64,000 bases of DNA from Austropuccinia psidii (Eukaryota; Basidiomycota; Pucciniomycetes; Pucciniales; Sphaerophragmiaceae), in assembly GCA_023105745.1 (NCBI GenBank), contig JALGQZ010000011.1, positions 15,591,975 to 15,655,974 of the forward strand. The letters are read 5' to 3'. The translations under genes and the position numbers were made by a program. The number at the start of each line of letters is the position of its first letter. The first letter of the stretch is position 1. Positions 11,216 through 23,935 of this stretch are shown in pieces. Under the pieces are notes generated by a model. The model was not told where the DNA came from. It searched no databases and saw only the letters and a list, made by a program, of their open reading frames with translations.

Positions 11216-12714
11216 TGTCAGGCTGAGTCTGCGTAACAGATATAAATTTGTAATTAAAAGGTTCAAGTATGACTGTGAGATGTGTAGGTGGAGTCATTCT
11301 AAAAATCGATAGGGCTTCACTATTGGGAATTGTGGTTATGAGCCAGTTAAGACCACATGTTGAAGTGGTTATGAATTGATTTATTATAATAAACACTATA
11401 ATAATTATTATTATGGTAACATATTTATATATTCTAAGGGTTCCCTCTGTTCAAGCTGGCATAACCACATAAGAATATTCTGATAAGAGGGTGGAGGTAT
11501 TTTTCTAGGTGGGAAGACCTTATTTTATCTCAATTCATGTTGAAAAGAGGTGAATGACTTCTTACCACATTTCTAGAGTGAAGAATTTCACTCAGGTGGT
11601 TGGGTTGTGGTTCAATACAACCAGAAACATCTGTATCAGTTCCCAAATGTGGTTTTAGACCCACATGTCAACCTTCTTCACCCATAAGAGGTAAAACATT
11701 TGACCAAAAAAGGCTTAAGGTGTATCATTTAATCCACAATGAATCTAGAAAGGTTATGATAATTCCTGGGTGACCTTTATTATAACTTTTATGAGGGGAA
11801 ATTTAAAATAATCAATTGGGTTGTTTTGACACATAATTCAATTGTATGTGATTGATGTCCACCTTAATGTTAGATACCAATTTGAGTGCATCTATGAGAT
11901 ATGCATCATGAGTATTAAAATGATAAATAGCATTCTAACTGCTTTGAAACCTCATAATTGAACTATATGGGATAATGTTCCACAGTAACACTTTGTGTTC
12001 AATTATAACCTTAAAAAATGAATAAATCTGTCACTTTTTAAGATAAAGGGCTTGAATTTGTTTCAAATTCTTGCTAAACATGAGACCAATATGATGGCTA
12101 TGCAGGAACTAAAGGTGGTTTACATTTTTCAAAATAGTAACTTTCTTATGTTTAATATAAAAATTCATTTAGCTTCTGATTAATATAAGATAATGGGAAA
12201 AGGGTTTAATTTCTATTATGACCAGCTCTAGTCCTTCTAGTAAATTTTCAATTTGAAAGATCTCCCATCCAACCTTTGGAAGTCAAATGAGAGATTGAAA
12301 TAGTACTTTTTTTCAAGTGATCCAAATTCATGATAAAGCCTTAAATGTGGTACCATTTGATTGCCCTTATTTAGAGTTTCAATAAGACACTCCATTGGGT
12401 CTCTCAGTTGTTTTATCTATGGATTCTAGATTTTTCTGCATATTCATTTTCATGCTCAGGAAGGGCTTTTAACCTTAATTACTTGGTTAAATGTTATGTT
12501 TTGGTTATATTATGGAAGCTGAGGATTTTCTCTTTATTTTCGTCAAGCTTGAAAATTATTTTTGTTGATTTGTGTATTTTTTTTTGGCCTTATTGTAGAT
12601 ATATTAGTTTTAGCAAGTGTTCAAAGGTGTGTTTTTCAACCTCTCTTGGTTACCATGTTTGTGATACTTCTTGGATATGATGCTTGTGCTATAGCTTTGA
12701 GTCACAGGCTGTCA
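11216..12714 (-). mobile_element. 3' LTR of decayed Gypsy-2
   Basis: The segment begins TGTCAGGCTGAGTC and ends CACAGGCTGTCA, the same ends as the Gypsy-1 LTRs with changes. The following DNA (12,715 on) has the same order as the end of Gypsy-1: LTR, purine tract on the minus strand, chromodomain tail. It is homologous to 50,770-51,600 plus 59,345-60,033. Confidence 0.75.
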
Positions 12715-12729
12715 TACAATCCCTTCAAA

Positions 12730-13800
12730 AAGGCCTCATTATTGATGAATATCTTTTTTCTTCCTGGAGGATTTCACTCCCCTGAGGTGGATTTGTCCAT
12801 GAGATATATTTTGTTCCAAACACCATTTGTCTTTGTCTTCTGCCTGGGTCTTAAACCTTACACGTTATGATCTATGATCTTTCCAATTGATGTGAATTTC
12901 ACTAGCTCTTATTATCCTTCCCACTGGGCAATGTGTACCTTCTTCCAATATTTTCCCTGCTTAAAGGGCTGTTCTCCTCTTTTCAAATTTGTCTTCATCT
13001 CTTGGATTAGAAGGCTTGACAAGACAAACTGGCAAACTGGATGTATTCTGGACAATTCCTCAGTGAGTTTTGTCTTCACTGCATTCTTCCCCACTAGTTT
13101 GATTATGGTAAGGAGCCCTGAATAGGAGTAACCCATTTTAATGGAACCTTTAAGGATTTTAAAGTTAAGTTTTGAGACTAAAACTTGATTCACTTCTTTG
13201 AAACAAGTTTTCTTATGACTCTTTTCATATCCATTTTTTGTTTGTTTTCCCTTGTGATTCATCTTCCTGCAGTATCACAGGAATTCTTAAATTGAGTATG
13301 GAATGCTTGTGATGTCATTTATACATTTACTAGATTCTTTTTCAAGTAGGCCACTTGTAACATAGGGTACATCCTTTCTAAAGTGTAGATGGTGTTTGTA
13401 CTTTCACAGATTGTTCACTGATGTTATAAGTAAGTTGAACTTCAGGAAGGGTTTTCACCCAATCACGGATATATTCCTCATGGTCCCTGTATTTCATGCC
13501 ATATCCACTGAATATTCTGAAATGGTCTTCTGGTTGCAAAAATACTATACATATTCATCCAAAACTCTGATGTGAATTTGAGTTCTCTATTAAAGATGGT
13601 GATTCTAGATATTCTGAAGTGTGCGATTAAGTTATTCCAGAGAATTAATGATATGTCCATTTCTCTATACTCCTTTCTAAAAGGAAGGAAGTTTGCACTC
13701 TTACTGAAGCTGTCTACTATTACTAGGCAGGCATTGAGCTGTCTTTTCCTCCTAGGACAAGTCATGTAACCCAGTCTACCTTGATACTTTCACAGCCATG
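12730..13800 (-). pseudogene. Gypsy-2 integrase core and C-terminal remnant
   Basis: Minus-strand fragments resemble the Gypsy-1 polyprotein. 12,912-13,262 has VLVSKLNFKILKG and IIKLVGKNAVKTKL, the linker after the integrase core. 13,478-13,765 has NACLVIVDSFSKSANFLP and ELKFTSEFW, the integrase catalytic core. The second catalytic Asp region reads IFNRELKF, so that Asp appears to be Asn. Frameshifts and stops are frequent. The remnant is interrupted at about 13,803 by a foreign 1.5-kb segment. Confidence 0.7.
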
Positions 13801-13802
13801 GG

Positions 13803-15316
13803 AAAGAACCCCACAATTTCTGCTTATAGCAATTCTAGACTGACCAAATCTATGGCCAATTTGCCTCTGGTGGTGTTAAATGGCCTTTTGGCCATATCCT
13901 GATTCATTGGCCTTCTTGGCCAATTCTCCACCTTACCAAATCGCAGGACAATCCAACTTAGTTTTGGCCTGGGGGGTCTCTTCAACATCCAGGGTTCTTT
14001 AGCCACTAAGCCATCTCCAGGCCCTCTGTCTCAACCCCTTTGGATGAGGGTTTGTTGTCCCAAATGACCTTTTTGTGCCATTCAGGCCCCTTATGTCCTT
14101 TAAGGACATGTAACTTTGTCTGCAGACCATGGGAACTTTTAGGCCCCTTTTAGAGTAAGCTCAATGAGGCCAAAAGAGGTCAAGGGGTGAGACCACTGGC
14201 CCTCAACTTTAGGTTGGTTTCAAACCACAAATGGGCCAAAACCAAAAGTGATCCAAAAAGCCCACAATGTCCATAAATGGCCAAGGACCTCCAAAATGCC
14301 AGTAATGAAATCTGGAAACCATGAGAAGCCACCAGTTCCCTTCAAGTAGGGTTTCTTTTAAGAGAAGGGAAACTATCCCCCCAATGGTGGGTTCCAGGCT
14401 GCAGGAACCAGGAGTGGGGAATATATGGTATTATATACCCCTATGCACGATTTTTCCTCAGAAATCCAAGTGTGATATTTTCAAGAATCAATTTGAAGAC
14501 TCAAGTTACTCAGGATTTAAATCTATCATGGTATCTACAAGACCATTTGAGAACACCAATCACCTGGCCCTGCAGGTGTTAGTCATTTCAATTCAACAGT
14601 ACTTTCCCAAGGAAATACTAACCCATGATTCTTCAAGCACAGTTTCAAGAGGTTGTTAATTATCAAATCAGTTCTCAAGGCATTAAGACCTCCAGACCCC
14701 TTGGAAAACTCAATTGGCCCATACAGGCTGTATGCAGGCAACCTTTATGGAATTGACCCTTTTTCATCAATTCATCTTTACTGTGGAATTTCAAGGACAC
14801 AGTTGGATTTTCAAGATGGCTAGATCTATATTGACCAAACACATTCAATACAGCTGGATAATTAACCCTCCAGGATTGGTATTTCAAGTTTTTGCATATA
14901 CTGGCCATCTTTTCACCCATGGGGACTTTGTCCCCACTTTATTAATCTTTTGGCCTTATTTTTATTAATATTTTTGTCCCATTCTTTAAAGTGAATACTG
15001 ATCTTTGTAAGTCAGTAATTAGCATCCTTTCCTTGAATTTAAATTAATATTTGTGGTCATATCATTTACTAATTCCATTATTCTTTCTGACAGGTTGAAA
15101 AGTGATTTTATCATTAATTTGGTTGGCTCTTTGGATTTTGGCTTTCTTTATTATCCCCAGTATTTGGCATATTCATAATTTCTCTTGTATTCCTTAGAGA
15201 TATAAAATTCTTTCATTCATTTCTTTATCCCTTTTAAGCCCTCAAAGTGAGTTTTTGATTTGTGAGTGCCAGGCCACTCTTGTTTTCCCCAAGAGCCTTA
15301 GAGACAGATAGTGCCT
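13803..15316. mobile_element. 1.5-kb insertion of unknown family inside Gypsy-2 integrase
   Basis: Comparison with Gypsy-1 shows the integrase sequence breaking near 13,802 and resuming near 15,317. CATGGG and CATTGG at the two junctions could be a target duplication with one mismatch. The inserted DNA is visibly richer in G+C (GGCCTGGGGGGTCTC, CAGGCCCTCTGTC) than its surroundings and resembles nothing else in the window. It has no convincing coding sequence and no TG...CA ends, so its class is unknown. Confidence 0.5.
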
Positions 15317-15682
15317 CATTGGTGTCTTGCTTATTCAATGTGCTGGTGCAATCCATATGTTTTGCCATTGCTTTTGTTATCTTTCTGGAATTTTTCACAA
15401 CTTTTGATGTATCACATTGCCTCTTCTTCCCATTTCTGCCACCAAGAAGTGATAGACCCTCTTTTTTTGGTTGTTTCCCCACTAATATGTCCTGTGTATG
15501 GACACAAATGTAATTTCTGTAGGATCATTCATATGTGGTCTATATCTATGATCATTGAATTACCAGTGTGCTTTTCTCTACAATGAAGTAGCTCATGTAT
15601 GAGCAAAATTTGTTATCTTTGATATTCTTACGCATGGTATTTCAGTTGGCTTTCTATGTCAGGGCTCCTCTACTTCTCTTAA
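15317..15682 (-). pseudogene. Gypsy-2 integrase zinc-finger region remnant
   Basis: The minus strand aligns by eye with 18,300-18,640 of Gypsy-1 (shared TTTTTCACAACTTTTGATGTAT-like and GGGCTCCT blocks), i.e. the HHCC end of integrase and the linker before it. The remnant stops where Gypsy-1 is inserted and continues beyond 26,562. Confidence 0.6.
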
Positions 15683-17119
15683 TGTCAGCTGGAGTCTATG
15701 TTGAAGCAGTAATTAGGCTTTTTACAACTAGAACTATGACTGTGACACGTGGAAATAATTTTGAAATAAGAGTTTTAATTTAATATAATGGTTTATAATA
15801 TAATAACAGGGTTCCCCTATTAAAGAATAGTGGTGGTGAGTGCTATTGAGAACCCTGGGTGCAGTCCTACCAGTTGGATTACTATAATAAGAGCTACAAT
15901 AATAAAAATTAAAATTATACCCAGATTATTACCCAAGAGTAAAGCTGTTTTTAACAGTTTACTACGTAGTATATTCAAGAGCAGGATGAGGAAACAATTC
16001 TGGCTGTGAAAAGCCTCCTTTTTATCCTGAAATGGGGTGGAAAGGGTGCTAGACCTTTCCACGTAGAGGAAGTGAAAAATTTTCACTCTCCAGGACTGGC
16101 TTGTGGTTTAAAAACAGCCTTTATAGCCTGTATTGGGCTCAGATATGGTTTTGAAACCCCATATGGGCAGTTTTCACCAACCAAGGGTGAAAATTTTCAT
16201 CTGGGGACCCCACAGCCTGATTCTGATGTGTATGACGCATAGAATGCTGTACAGAAACTGTATGGGACCCCAGTATTGACTGACCTATGAGGTATTGAAG
16301 TATATACATGCTTCTTTGTCAGTTTGACACCTCATAATCATGGTTATGGGATATTATCCCTTGGCAAGGCTGTACGGGTCTTAATGTGGGATTTTGACCT
16401 TAAACCAGCTGTAACTTTGTCAGTTCTTGAGATATCAACCTCAAAACTGAATCAGTGTTTAGCCCCGTATGCATTCTACACAATAGTAGCTTATTTGATA
16501 TTGCTATCATTGAATATGGCAAAGTTATGCCATGTACAAGATTTTTGTACATATGCGTAGTTTAGGCAAACAGCTGTATTGGGCTTGTTTGCCCCATAGC
16601 TTCTGCTATAAATGAGATATGCAGAAATGGATGACACCATCAGATAGCCCTGATTGTTCTATTTCCAAAAAGACCCCACTTTACGTATCTCGCACTAAAA
16701 CTGTAGAAGTTAGATGAGAGGTGAATGTTTTGTTCACCCTTATTTGGCCTGAATTTGACCATAACTTCAGTAATACTTGTGCTAGCTCAGTTTGGCTGGT
16801 ACCATTGGATACCCCAGGTTTAGAGCTTAATTTGTAATACCCATTTGATGGGGTTAAGCCTTTCTTTCTAGATTTTAGATGGGAGGTGAAAATTAAGGTT
16901 TATGCTCAGCGATACCTTTGAGCAGGAATAACTTTGTTATTTCTGGTCCTATGGTGATGGGACTTATATTTTCAGAAAGAGGTGAGTTTCCTCTTTCTTT
17001 TGACACCTTTTGAGCTGATTTGGCTCAGCTCCATGTTTTAGTGGTATCTTGGCTATACCATTGGTTTATGGTAGTTTGGCTGTCATGCTTGTGCTCTGGT
17101 TTTGAGTCACAGGCTGACA
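15683..17119 (-). repeat. Gypsy-1 3' LTR (1437 bp)
   Basis: Ends are TGTCAGC and GCTGACA. It contains a single copy of the segment that is triplicated in the other LTR, including a TGTACAA/TTGTACA inverted repeat near 16,536-16,556. Confidence 0.9.
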
Positions 17120-17131
17120 TACCCTCCCTCT
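17120..17131 (-). promoter_or_regulatory. Polypurine tract of Gypsy-1
   Basis: On the minus strand AGAGGGAGGGTA lies directly before the 3' LTR, the expected site for plus-strand priming. Confidence 0.75.
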
Positions 17132-17143
17132 AAAAAAGGCTCA

Positions 17144-20100
17144 TCATTGATGAGACTGTTCAGTCCTCCTAGAGGCTCTGAATCTCCTTAAATGAAGGTT
17201 ACCATCTGGTATGGCATCTTCTGCCAACCATTTGTCTTTATCAGCTGTCTGGTTCTTCAATCTGACTAAGTACTGTCTTTGATCCTTCCCATTAAGTCTG
17301 ATCTTCCTGGCCCTGATGATTTTGCTCACAGGTGCTGTGGAATCCTCCACTTCCACTATCTCTGGTGGTGTGAAAATCTTCTTCCTGGAGGGGAATTTAC
17401 CCTCTTCTTTTTGGAAGTATGGCTTGACCAAACTCACTGGAAAGACTGGGTGTTTCCTGGAGAATTCCTCTGCAAGTTTGACTTCCACTGCATTCTTGCC
17501 TATCAACTTAATAATAGTGAAGGGCTCTACAAATGAGTCTCTCATCTTCTTGTGTCCTTTAAGATTGTTGAAGTTCAGTGTAGACACTAACACCTGGTCC
17601 CCTTCTTTAAAGTCAGGTTCCATGTGTGTCTTTTTCCACCTCTGCTTATTATAATCTTTTACCTCAGCTATTCATTTAGCAGCTGTGTCACAAGCTCTCT
17701 TCCCCATATCATAGAAGTCTTTGGCTGTGGGCTGGATGGTCAGAAGATTCTTCTTTAAGTGGTCCACTGGCAACAAGGTATTCCACCCTTTCTCTACCAG
17801 TGCGGGTGTTTTTCCTGTGGTAGAGTGCTGGCTTGTATTATAAGCCAGTTGGACAGCTGGTAGAAGGGTAACCCAGTCATGGGTATATCCCTCATGGTCC
17901 TTATACTCCATGCCATAGGCACAGAACCTTCTAAAGATGTCTTCCATAGTCTGGACCATACTCTCAGCTAGCACATCTGTTTGGGGATGGTAAGCTGTGG
18001 AAAAAGCAAGCTTGGTGCCAAGCATGTCATAAAAGTTGGTCCAAAATCCAGATGTGAATTTTGGGTCCCTATCACTAATGATGATTTTAGGGACTCCACA
18101 GGTAGATATGATGTTATTCCAAAATAACAGGGCAGTATCCATGGCTGTGTCCTCTTTGTGGCATGGTAGACACCTCATGCTCTTGCTGAACCTATTAACT
18201 ATGATCAAGCAGGCATTGTAGTTTTCTTTGCCTCCTGGGACAGGTCCTGTGACCCAGTCCATGTTGATGGTCTCCCATGGGTGTTTGGGTTCTTCTATAT
18301 GCTGAAGTAACCCATACTTCTTCCCATGTTTCCTATTTGCCTTTTGGAATTCTTCACAAGCATTGATGTATTCACTCAACTCTTGTTCCCACTTGGGCCA
18401 CCATGCTGTGCTTGCTACCCTCTCTTTGGTCCTGTCCTCACTCATGTGTCCCATATAGGGGCAGACATGGAATTATTGCAGGATCAGAGAGATGTGGTCT
18501 CTGTCTACCACTGTGAGTGCAGTTGTGTGCTTTTCTCTGTGGTAGAGCAGGCCATCTATAAGATAAAATTTGTTGTCCTTATAGGCCCTCAACCAGGTTT
18601 CTTCCAGCTGGGATTCCAGTTCTGGGCTCCTGTACCTTTGCTGAAGGAGTCATAGTAATATGCCACACTGTTTGTGTTTGGCATAAGAATTCAGTACTGC
18701 ATTGAAAAATTCATTGTGCAGTGCTGAGGAACTTATCCCCAGTATGGGAGTTTCTGTTCCCTCTGAAGCAGTGTTCTCACTGTCAAGGGTACCATGTCCT
18801 GGTGCCCATTAAGAAAATCTGAAGTTCTTCCTTTTATCTATTTCCATGAAATGGATATGGATCTTGGCTGCAACTGCAGGGTCATAAGCTGGATTGCTTC
18901 TAAAATTGTCCAGTGACCATCTGCTGAGGCCATCTGCATTGGTATGACTTTTACCTTCTTTGTATATGATGGTCATGTTACCTCTATACTCCTGCATAGC
19001 TATCTGCCATCTCAGCATGTGTCTATTTGTAGTCTTCATGTTTAGTAAAGACTTCAGGGCTGTGCAGTTTGTGTAGACTTCAAAGACTGAACCCTCCAAA
19101 TAATAATGGAGTTTCTCTAGAGCCCAGACTAGACATAGACATTCAGTCTGGGTGGCCCCATACCTGGCTTCTGAATCTTTCGGTTGCCTAGAGAAGTAAC
19201 ATATTACACCCTCTCTTGGTTCACCATCCACAATTTGTCTTTGGTGAAGGGCTGCTCCTAAGCCTTGGCTACATGCTGCATCTATGTATAACTTGAATGG
19301 TAGTACATAGTCAGGCAAGATGAGCACAGGTGCATTTGTGAGTTCATGTTTTATCCTCTAATATGCATCCCTCCTTTCCTTGGTTATTTCAAAAACTACA
19401 TCTTTTGAACATAACTTGTATAAACTACTAGTTATGTGTGCAAAGGTTTTGATGTGGTTTCTATAGTAGTTAGAAACCCCAAGGAAGGATTGCATCTCTT
19501 TGATGCTTTTTGGTACTAGCCTTTGCAGTACTGCTGCTACTTTATTCTGGTCAATTGCCAGACCAAGGCCTGAGACTTTATGTCCTAGAGCTAGTAGCTC
19601 TTGTTGGCCAAAATTACAATTTTTTAGTGAAATTTTCAGATTGATGGGTGTACATTTACTTAGCACTCTGTCTATGTATTGTACATGGTCTTCCCATGTC
19701 TCTGAATATATAATGATATCATCAATATATCCTACCATCCAGCCTTCCAATATTTCTTCTTGAAATATTTTATCCATCATCCTTTGGAAGTGGGCTGGTG
19801 AATTGTTGATGCCAAATGGCATCCTGGTGTACTCATATATACCCATATGGCATATTATTCTGTGTAGTTTCATGGAGTTTGGTTTAACTCCATTTTGGTG
19901 GAAGCCTTTCATACAATCCATTTTGGTTATGTATTTGGCTTTTGCCAGTTTATCCAAGGCATGAGGTATCCTGGGTATAGGGTACCTGTCTGTTTTTGTG
20001 TAGTTATTCAGAGCTCTGAACTCTCCACATAGTCTAGACTTGCCATCATGCCAGGTGATTAGGACAGCAGTGGTTATTTCCACTATTTCATTATGTCCAA

Positions 20101-22162
20101 TCTTCCTAATGACATCCATGTCCAAGAGTTGATTTATATTTTTCCCAATTTCTTTCCTGGTTTCCAGGCTTTCTGGATATGGAGGTCTCCTAAGCATGGG
20201 TGGATAAGGTCTCTCCACATCCAGATATAGCTCTAAATCATGGCCTTTAATCTTGCCTAATGGTTCTTCACCAATGGCAAATGCTGGTCTCTTCTTTCTC
20301 AGCATCTTCAGTAAACTCAGTTTTTGTTTACTGGTGAGGGTAGTGCTAAACTGTCCCTCTCTGAATTCCTTCAGAAGTTCTTCTAGTGGATCTTGGGAAG
20401 ATATCTAGTATATATCAAGTGAAAATTTCTTTTCCTTGTTAGTACCAATGATGATGTGCCTATTTTTACTGTTGTAAATGTCTATGCCATACATCCTCTG
20501 GTAGTCTTTTCCCAGTAAAAACCCTTGGATGTGGGTATCATCAAGCACTACAAACTCCGGGTGGAGTCTGATATTACCCTTCCTGTGGGGTATCATTATC
20601 TTTTTGATAATTGTCCCAATGGAAGTCATCTTCCCTGATGCACTTTTAAAGTTCTTTGCCTTAGTGGGCAAGAGCTGTTTTTCCCAGTTTGGGAAGTGGT
20701 TATCCAGATAATTTCTGGCCACTATGAAGCAGTGTGCTCCACTGTCAATGATCAGTGGATACTGAGAATTTTCAATACAGACAGTCATCTTTGTGGCTGT
20801 TCCATGTATATATGCCATCCCTTTGCTGGGTGTAACCAGGAATGTTTGTTCATCTTGTGTGTGTTTACACAAGTTTTTATTGGCAGTGTCCTGTGGCATG
20901 CCTGCTTCCAACTGTATGTCTTGAATTTATAGTGGGGTTTCCTCTTGGTAATCCACTAGAAATTCTTCTCTTGGGTCCTGTTCATCATCAGATTGTTCTC
21001 TGATGGCATCACCCATAGAGTCTGATTCAGAATCCTCTGTTGGGGATTCCTCCTCTGGGACTTTCTCAATGGCATAGACTTTTTTCTTTGCCTTTGGACA
21101 GTTTCTTGCATAGTGGTCTGTTATACCACAATTGTGACAAGAATTTCTCTTCTTTGCCACTTCTGCCACTCTTCATTTGGGTTTGTCTTTAAACTCTACC
21201 CTGAAAGGTTGTTTCTCTTTGAAACCACTGCTCCTATTTGGCGTGAATATCACTTTATTAGTCCTTTTCCTTATGTCTTGTAAGGTGTGGGCAATCTAAT
21301 CTAGAGTGCAATTTTGGTTGCATCTGCATTTTACTGCATGCTCTAGTTCTCCTGGCAGTTGTGTGAGAAGCTTGTGATTCCTCATTTGGATGTTCATCTG
21401 AGGATCAATGGCTTTAAGTCTTTTAGACTATCTAAGACACCACTCATATGGATCTTTGTCCACTGAGTATTTGTCATTTTCAAATGATATGGTCTTCTGC
21501 CATATCCAAGTTCCATTACTGTACTTTTGGATGATTTGACTCTTCCACCATGGCCAGTTTCTTCTGCCATGGATTTCTTTCATTTCTGTGTACCATATAC
21601 TAGCATGACCTTTCAATGCAGTATTCAATCTAGCAGAAATCCAGTAGTCTGGTATGCTTGGTACATCAATGAAGAGTCCATCAATATAATCTATGAGTTC
21701 CATATGATCATATTCTCCTGATCCAGAGAATTTGGGCCAGCTTGAGGCCTCAGGAAGCTGTTTCAAGGCTTCTTTCTCTGAATAAGACATTCCATCTCCA
21801 TCCTGGTATTGTGATGGAGATCCTGCCTTATTCATCAACATGGCATCTGGTTTGATGTCATCTGGTTGATATGGATTCTCCATAACTTTGCCTTGTGGTT
21901 GGGGCTTCAAGTTATGGTAGACATTAAACAATTTTTTTATGTCTTGGTCCAGATAATCCCTGTCCCTATTGCTGTGGTGTTGTTCTTCAAAGACTAGATT
22001 TAGTCTTCTGTTAGTTTCCTCAGAGGCTTTGCTCAATTGAGCTTGTCCTTCTTGAAGATTTTGGACTATTTTTTCCATGGAGGTTTGTAATTTTTTCATC
22101 CTCTCATGGCTGGCTTCAAGTTCTGCAAACTGCTTTGCAGATTTCTCAGCAAATTGGGACAT
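17144..22162 (-). pseudogene. Gypsy-1 gag2-pol polyprotein, one frame with ten in-frame stops
   Basis: A single minus-strand frame of 1673 codons runs from ATG 22,162 to the stop at 17,144 with no frameshift. Approximate codons: coiled-coil Gag-like part 1-245; zinc knuckle (CHNCGITDHYARNC) near 341; protease IIDSGAHC near 474; reverse transcriptase 620-930 with [10 protein letters not shown] and YIDD near 812; RNase H 946-1110; integrase zinc finger 1237-1280, catalytic Asp, Asp and Glu in NMDWV, SDRDPKF and LAESM near 1303, 1363 and 1399; chromodomain-like tail (RKIRLNGKDQRQYLV) 1600-1665. In-frame stops lie at 21,428, 21,296, 21,173, 20,927, 20,405, 19,358, 18,809, 18,650, 18,473 and 17,672. 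RNase H has VYTNCTAL where a catalytic Asp is expected, and the last integrase zinc-finger Cys appears to be Phe (ACEEFQKAN). The copy cannot make a working polyprotein as read. Confidence 0.9.
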
Positions 22163-22278
22163 ATGTAACCACAGTGTATGACTGTTGATGTTAATCTCAG
22201 ATGTGACAATATTTTGTTCAGTCTGAGTGGGGGTAATGTTTCTATTACTAGGACTACTGATTCTAGAGTGGTTTACAG

Positions 22279-23348
22279 CTACTTCTGGTTCTTGTGCATT
22301 TCTTTTACCAAATGCAACAGCTTCTGAATCATAGGGTCTGACTTTTTCCTCCTCTGGTTGAAGGAGGTTTTGTTCTTGCCCTTGTTTCCTTGTCTTCTCC
22401 TGGAAGCCTCCTGGAATTGTGAAGAATGGTGACTTTTGGCCACTGATCTGCTGGTTTCTGAATGGTGTGAAGCCACTGGAGAGCTAATTTGGCCTGCTCC
22501 TTGTGAGCCTGAAGGAATCTGAGTAGGCCCTGTCTGGGTTAACTGTTCTTCTATAGCTTGGATAGTGGCTTGATTCTCCCTTATCCTCTGTGCCCTTGCC
22601 TCCAAGAGCCTGAACTGCCTGGTAGGATTCCAACCTTTGGTGATTACCATCAAGTCTTTGAAGTCTATCTCTCTAAGACAGATCTTCTGGCAACTTGCTC
22701 CAAGTTCTGCCCAGTGAGATGCCAGGTTGAACCTCTTGTTCTCCATGCTCCATTGGAATAATTCCTTGAGGAGTTGGTGGAGCTGAAGAACTTGATCCAT
22801 GTCTTTCCAATCCTCTGTTTTGAGGTCTCCATTGAATTGGAGTAAGAATGGCAGGGTTGGTATCATCTCCCTCATTGTTTTGCCATCCACTACTGTGTCC
22901 AAGGTGTCCTCTTTCAGGTCTTCTGGTTCTGTACAAACCTTCTCTGTCCTCTGGTTGGTTCCTTTGGAAGCAAAGATCTCTGAGGTGTACAGGTGACATG
23001 TTAGTGTTTTCAAGCAGTCAACAGCTTTATGTTCTTAGGGTATTTACCTTTGACTGTGCCTTTTACAAATTTTTTTTCTGCTGATTTGGGAAATTTACCT
23101 TTAGAGGTTACAACTAGGTTAATTATAGTAATTTTCTCTGTACAAGTTATTAAGGTTAGTTTACCTTGTATTGATGCAGAATTTCGTGGTTTTCTACTCT
23201 TCTGTGTGGCAATGGGTGTCCACTTCTTTGCTGTTATAAGGCCTTCACTGTGCCTCTTTCCTTTGCCTTTGCTTCCCTTGGTTTCTGAGGGTGTCACTAG
23301 TGTGTTGGCCTGTGACTGGCTTTCAAGTGGTATGAATTTATCTTCCAC
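22279..23348 (-). CDS. Gypsy-1 first gag gene, spliced
   Basis: Exon 1 is 23,348-23,048, the intron is 22,980-23,047 (donor GTAAAT, acceptor CCTCAG, phase 1) and exon 2 is 22,979-22,279, giving 333 residues. Splicing joins KGTVK to EIFASKGTNQ, and the spliced product agrees with how I remember this family. Without splicing a stop follows shortly. The protein is rich in Lys, Ser and Gln (GSKGKGKRHSEG; SRRRQGNKGKNK) and has the block LASHWAELGASCQKICL. The last is also seen in Gypsy-2 at 32.2-32.4 kb, so it is a true conserved part. It is most likely a structural capsid/nucleocapsid-like protein upstream of gag2-pol. Unlike gag2-pol it has no internal stop. The ATG at 23,348 is the first in frame after the 5' LTR. 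Confidence 0.7.
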
Positions 23349-23935
23349 AGAATCAAAACAGGAAAAAGAGGGCTTACCTTAGCTAAGACTTCTCAAAAAA
23401 TGCTGGTTTTTCACGTCTAAGAATGGCCTCTGGGCTTGTATATTATTACAATGTGCCCTTGTATAATAAAAGTGTGATTTAATTAACAATTCCACGTCAG
23501 AAATACAGCTTACTGATATTTGGTATACTGTTTGTATACCAATATCTCACAGAATAACTTGTAATTAGCAAGTGTGAACTGTCAAAAAGTGGTGTGTAAC
23601 AGGGAAATTGAGTTAACAATATGTCCAACCATGCCTCAACTGTTGGTTTATCAGTATGAGGTGTCTTATTTTAGTTAAAAAATAAGACTATATTAATGGC
23701 TTAAGTGTTTTTATATGTAAAACACACCAAAAATATGGGTCTTGTGGTTATTAGCCATGTGACAAATACTCTTAAAATATGAGTATAAAGTGTTATATAT
23801 ACCAAAAAAAAGAAATATATATATATAATATATATATATTTAAGAAATATTGTGCCTGAAAAGAATAAAACAATTGTCAGAAAACTGGAAATAAGAGAAA
23901 AAACTCACTTATAAGGGTCCAAAAAAGGTTTCAAA

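Noticed and set aside
13803..15316. Solo LTR call for the 1.5-kb insertion
   Set aside because: No TG...CA ends coincide with a matching target duplication.
14321..15586. Open frames of about 80-110 codons at 14.3-15.6 kb as host genes
   Set aside because: They overlap on both strands, have no recognisable domain and fall in an insertion and an integrase remnant.
17144..22162. Stop-codon reassignment or programmed read-through to explain ten in-frame stops
   Set aside because: All three stop codons are involved and they seem to replace different residues. The Harbinger genes in the same window use normal stops and have none inside. Pseudogene decay is simpler.
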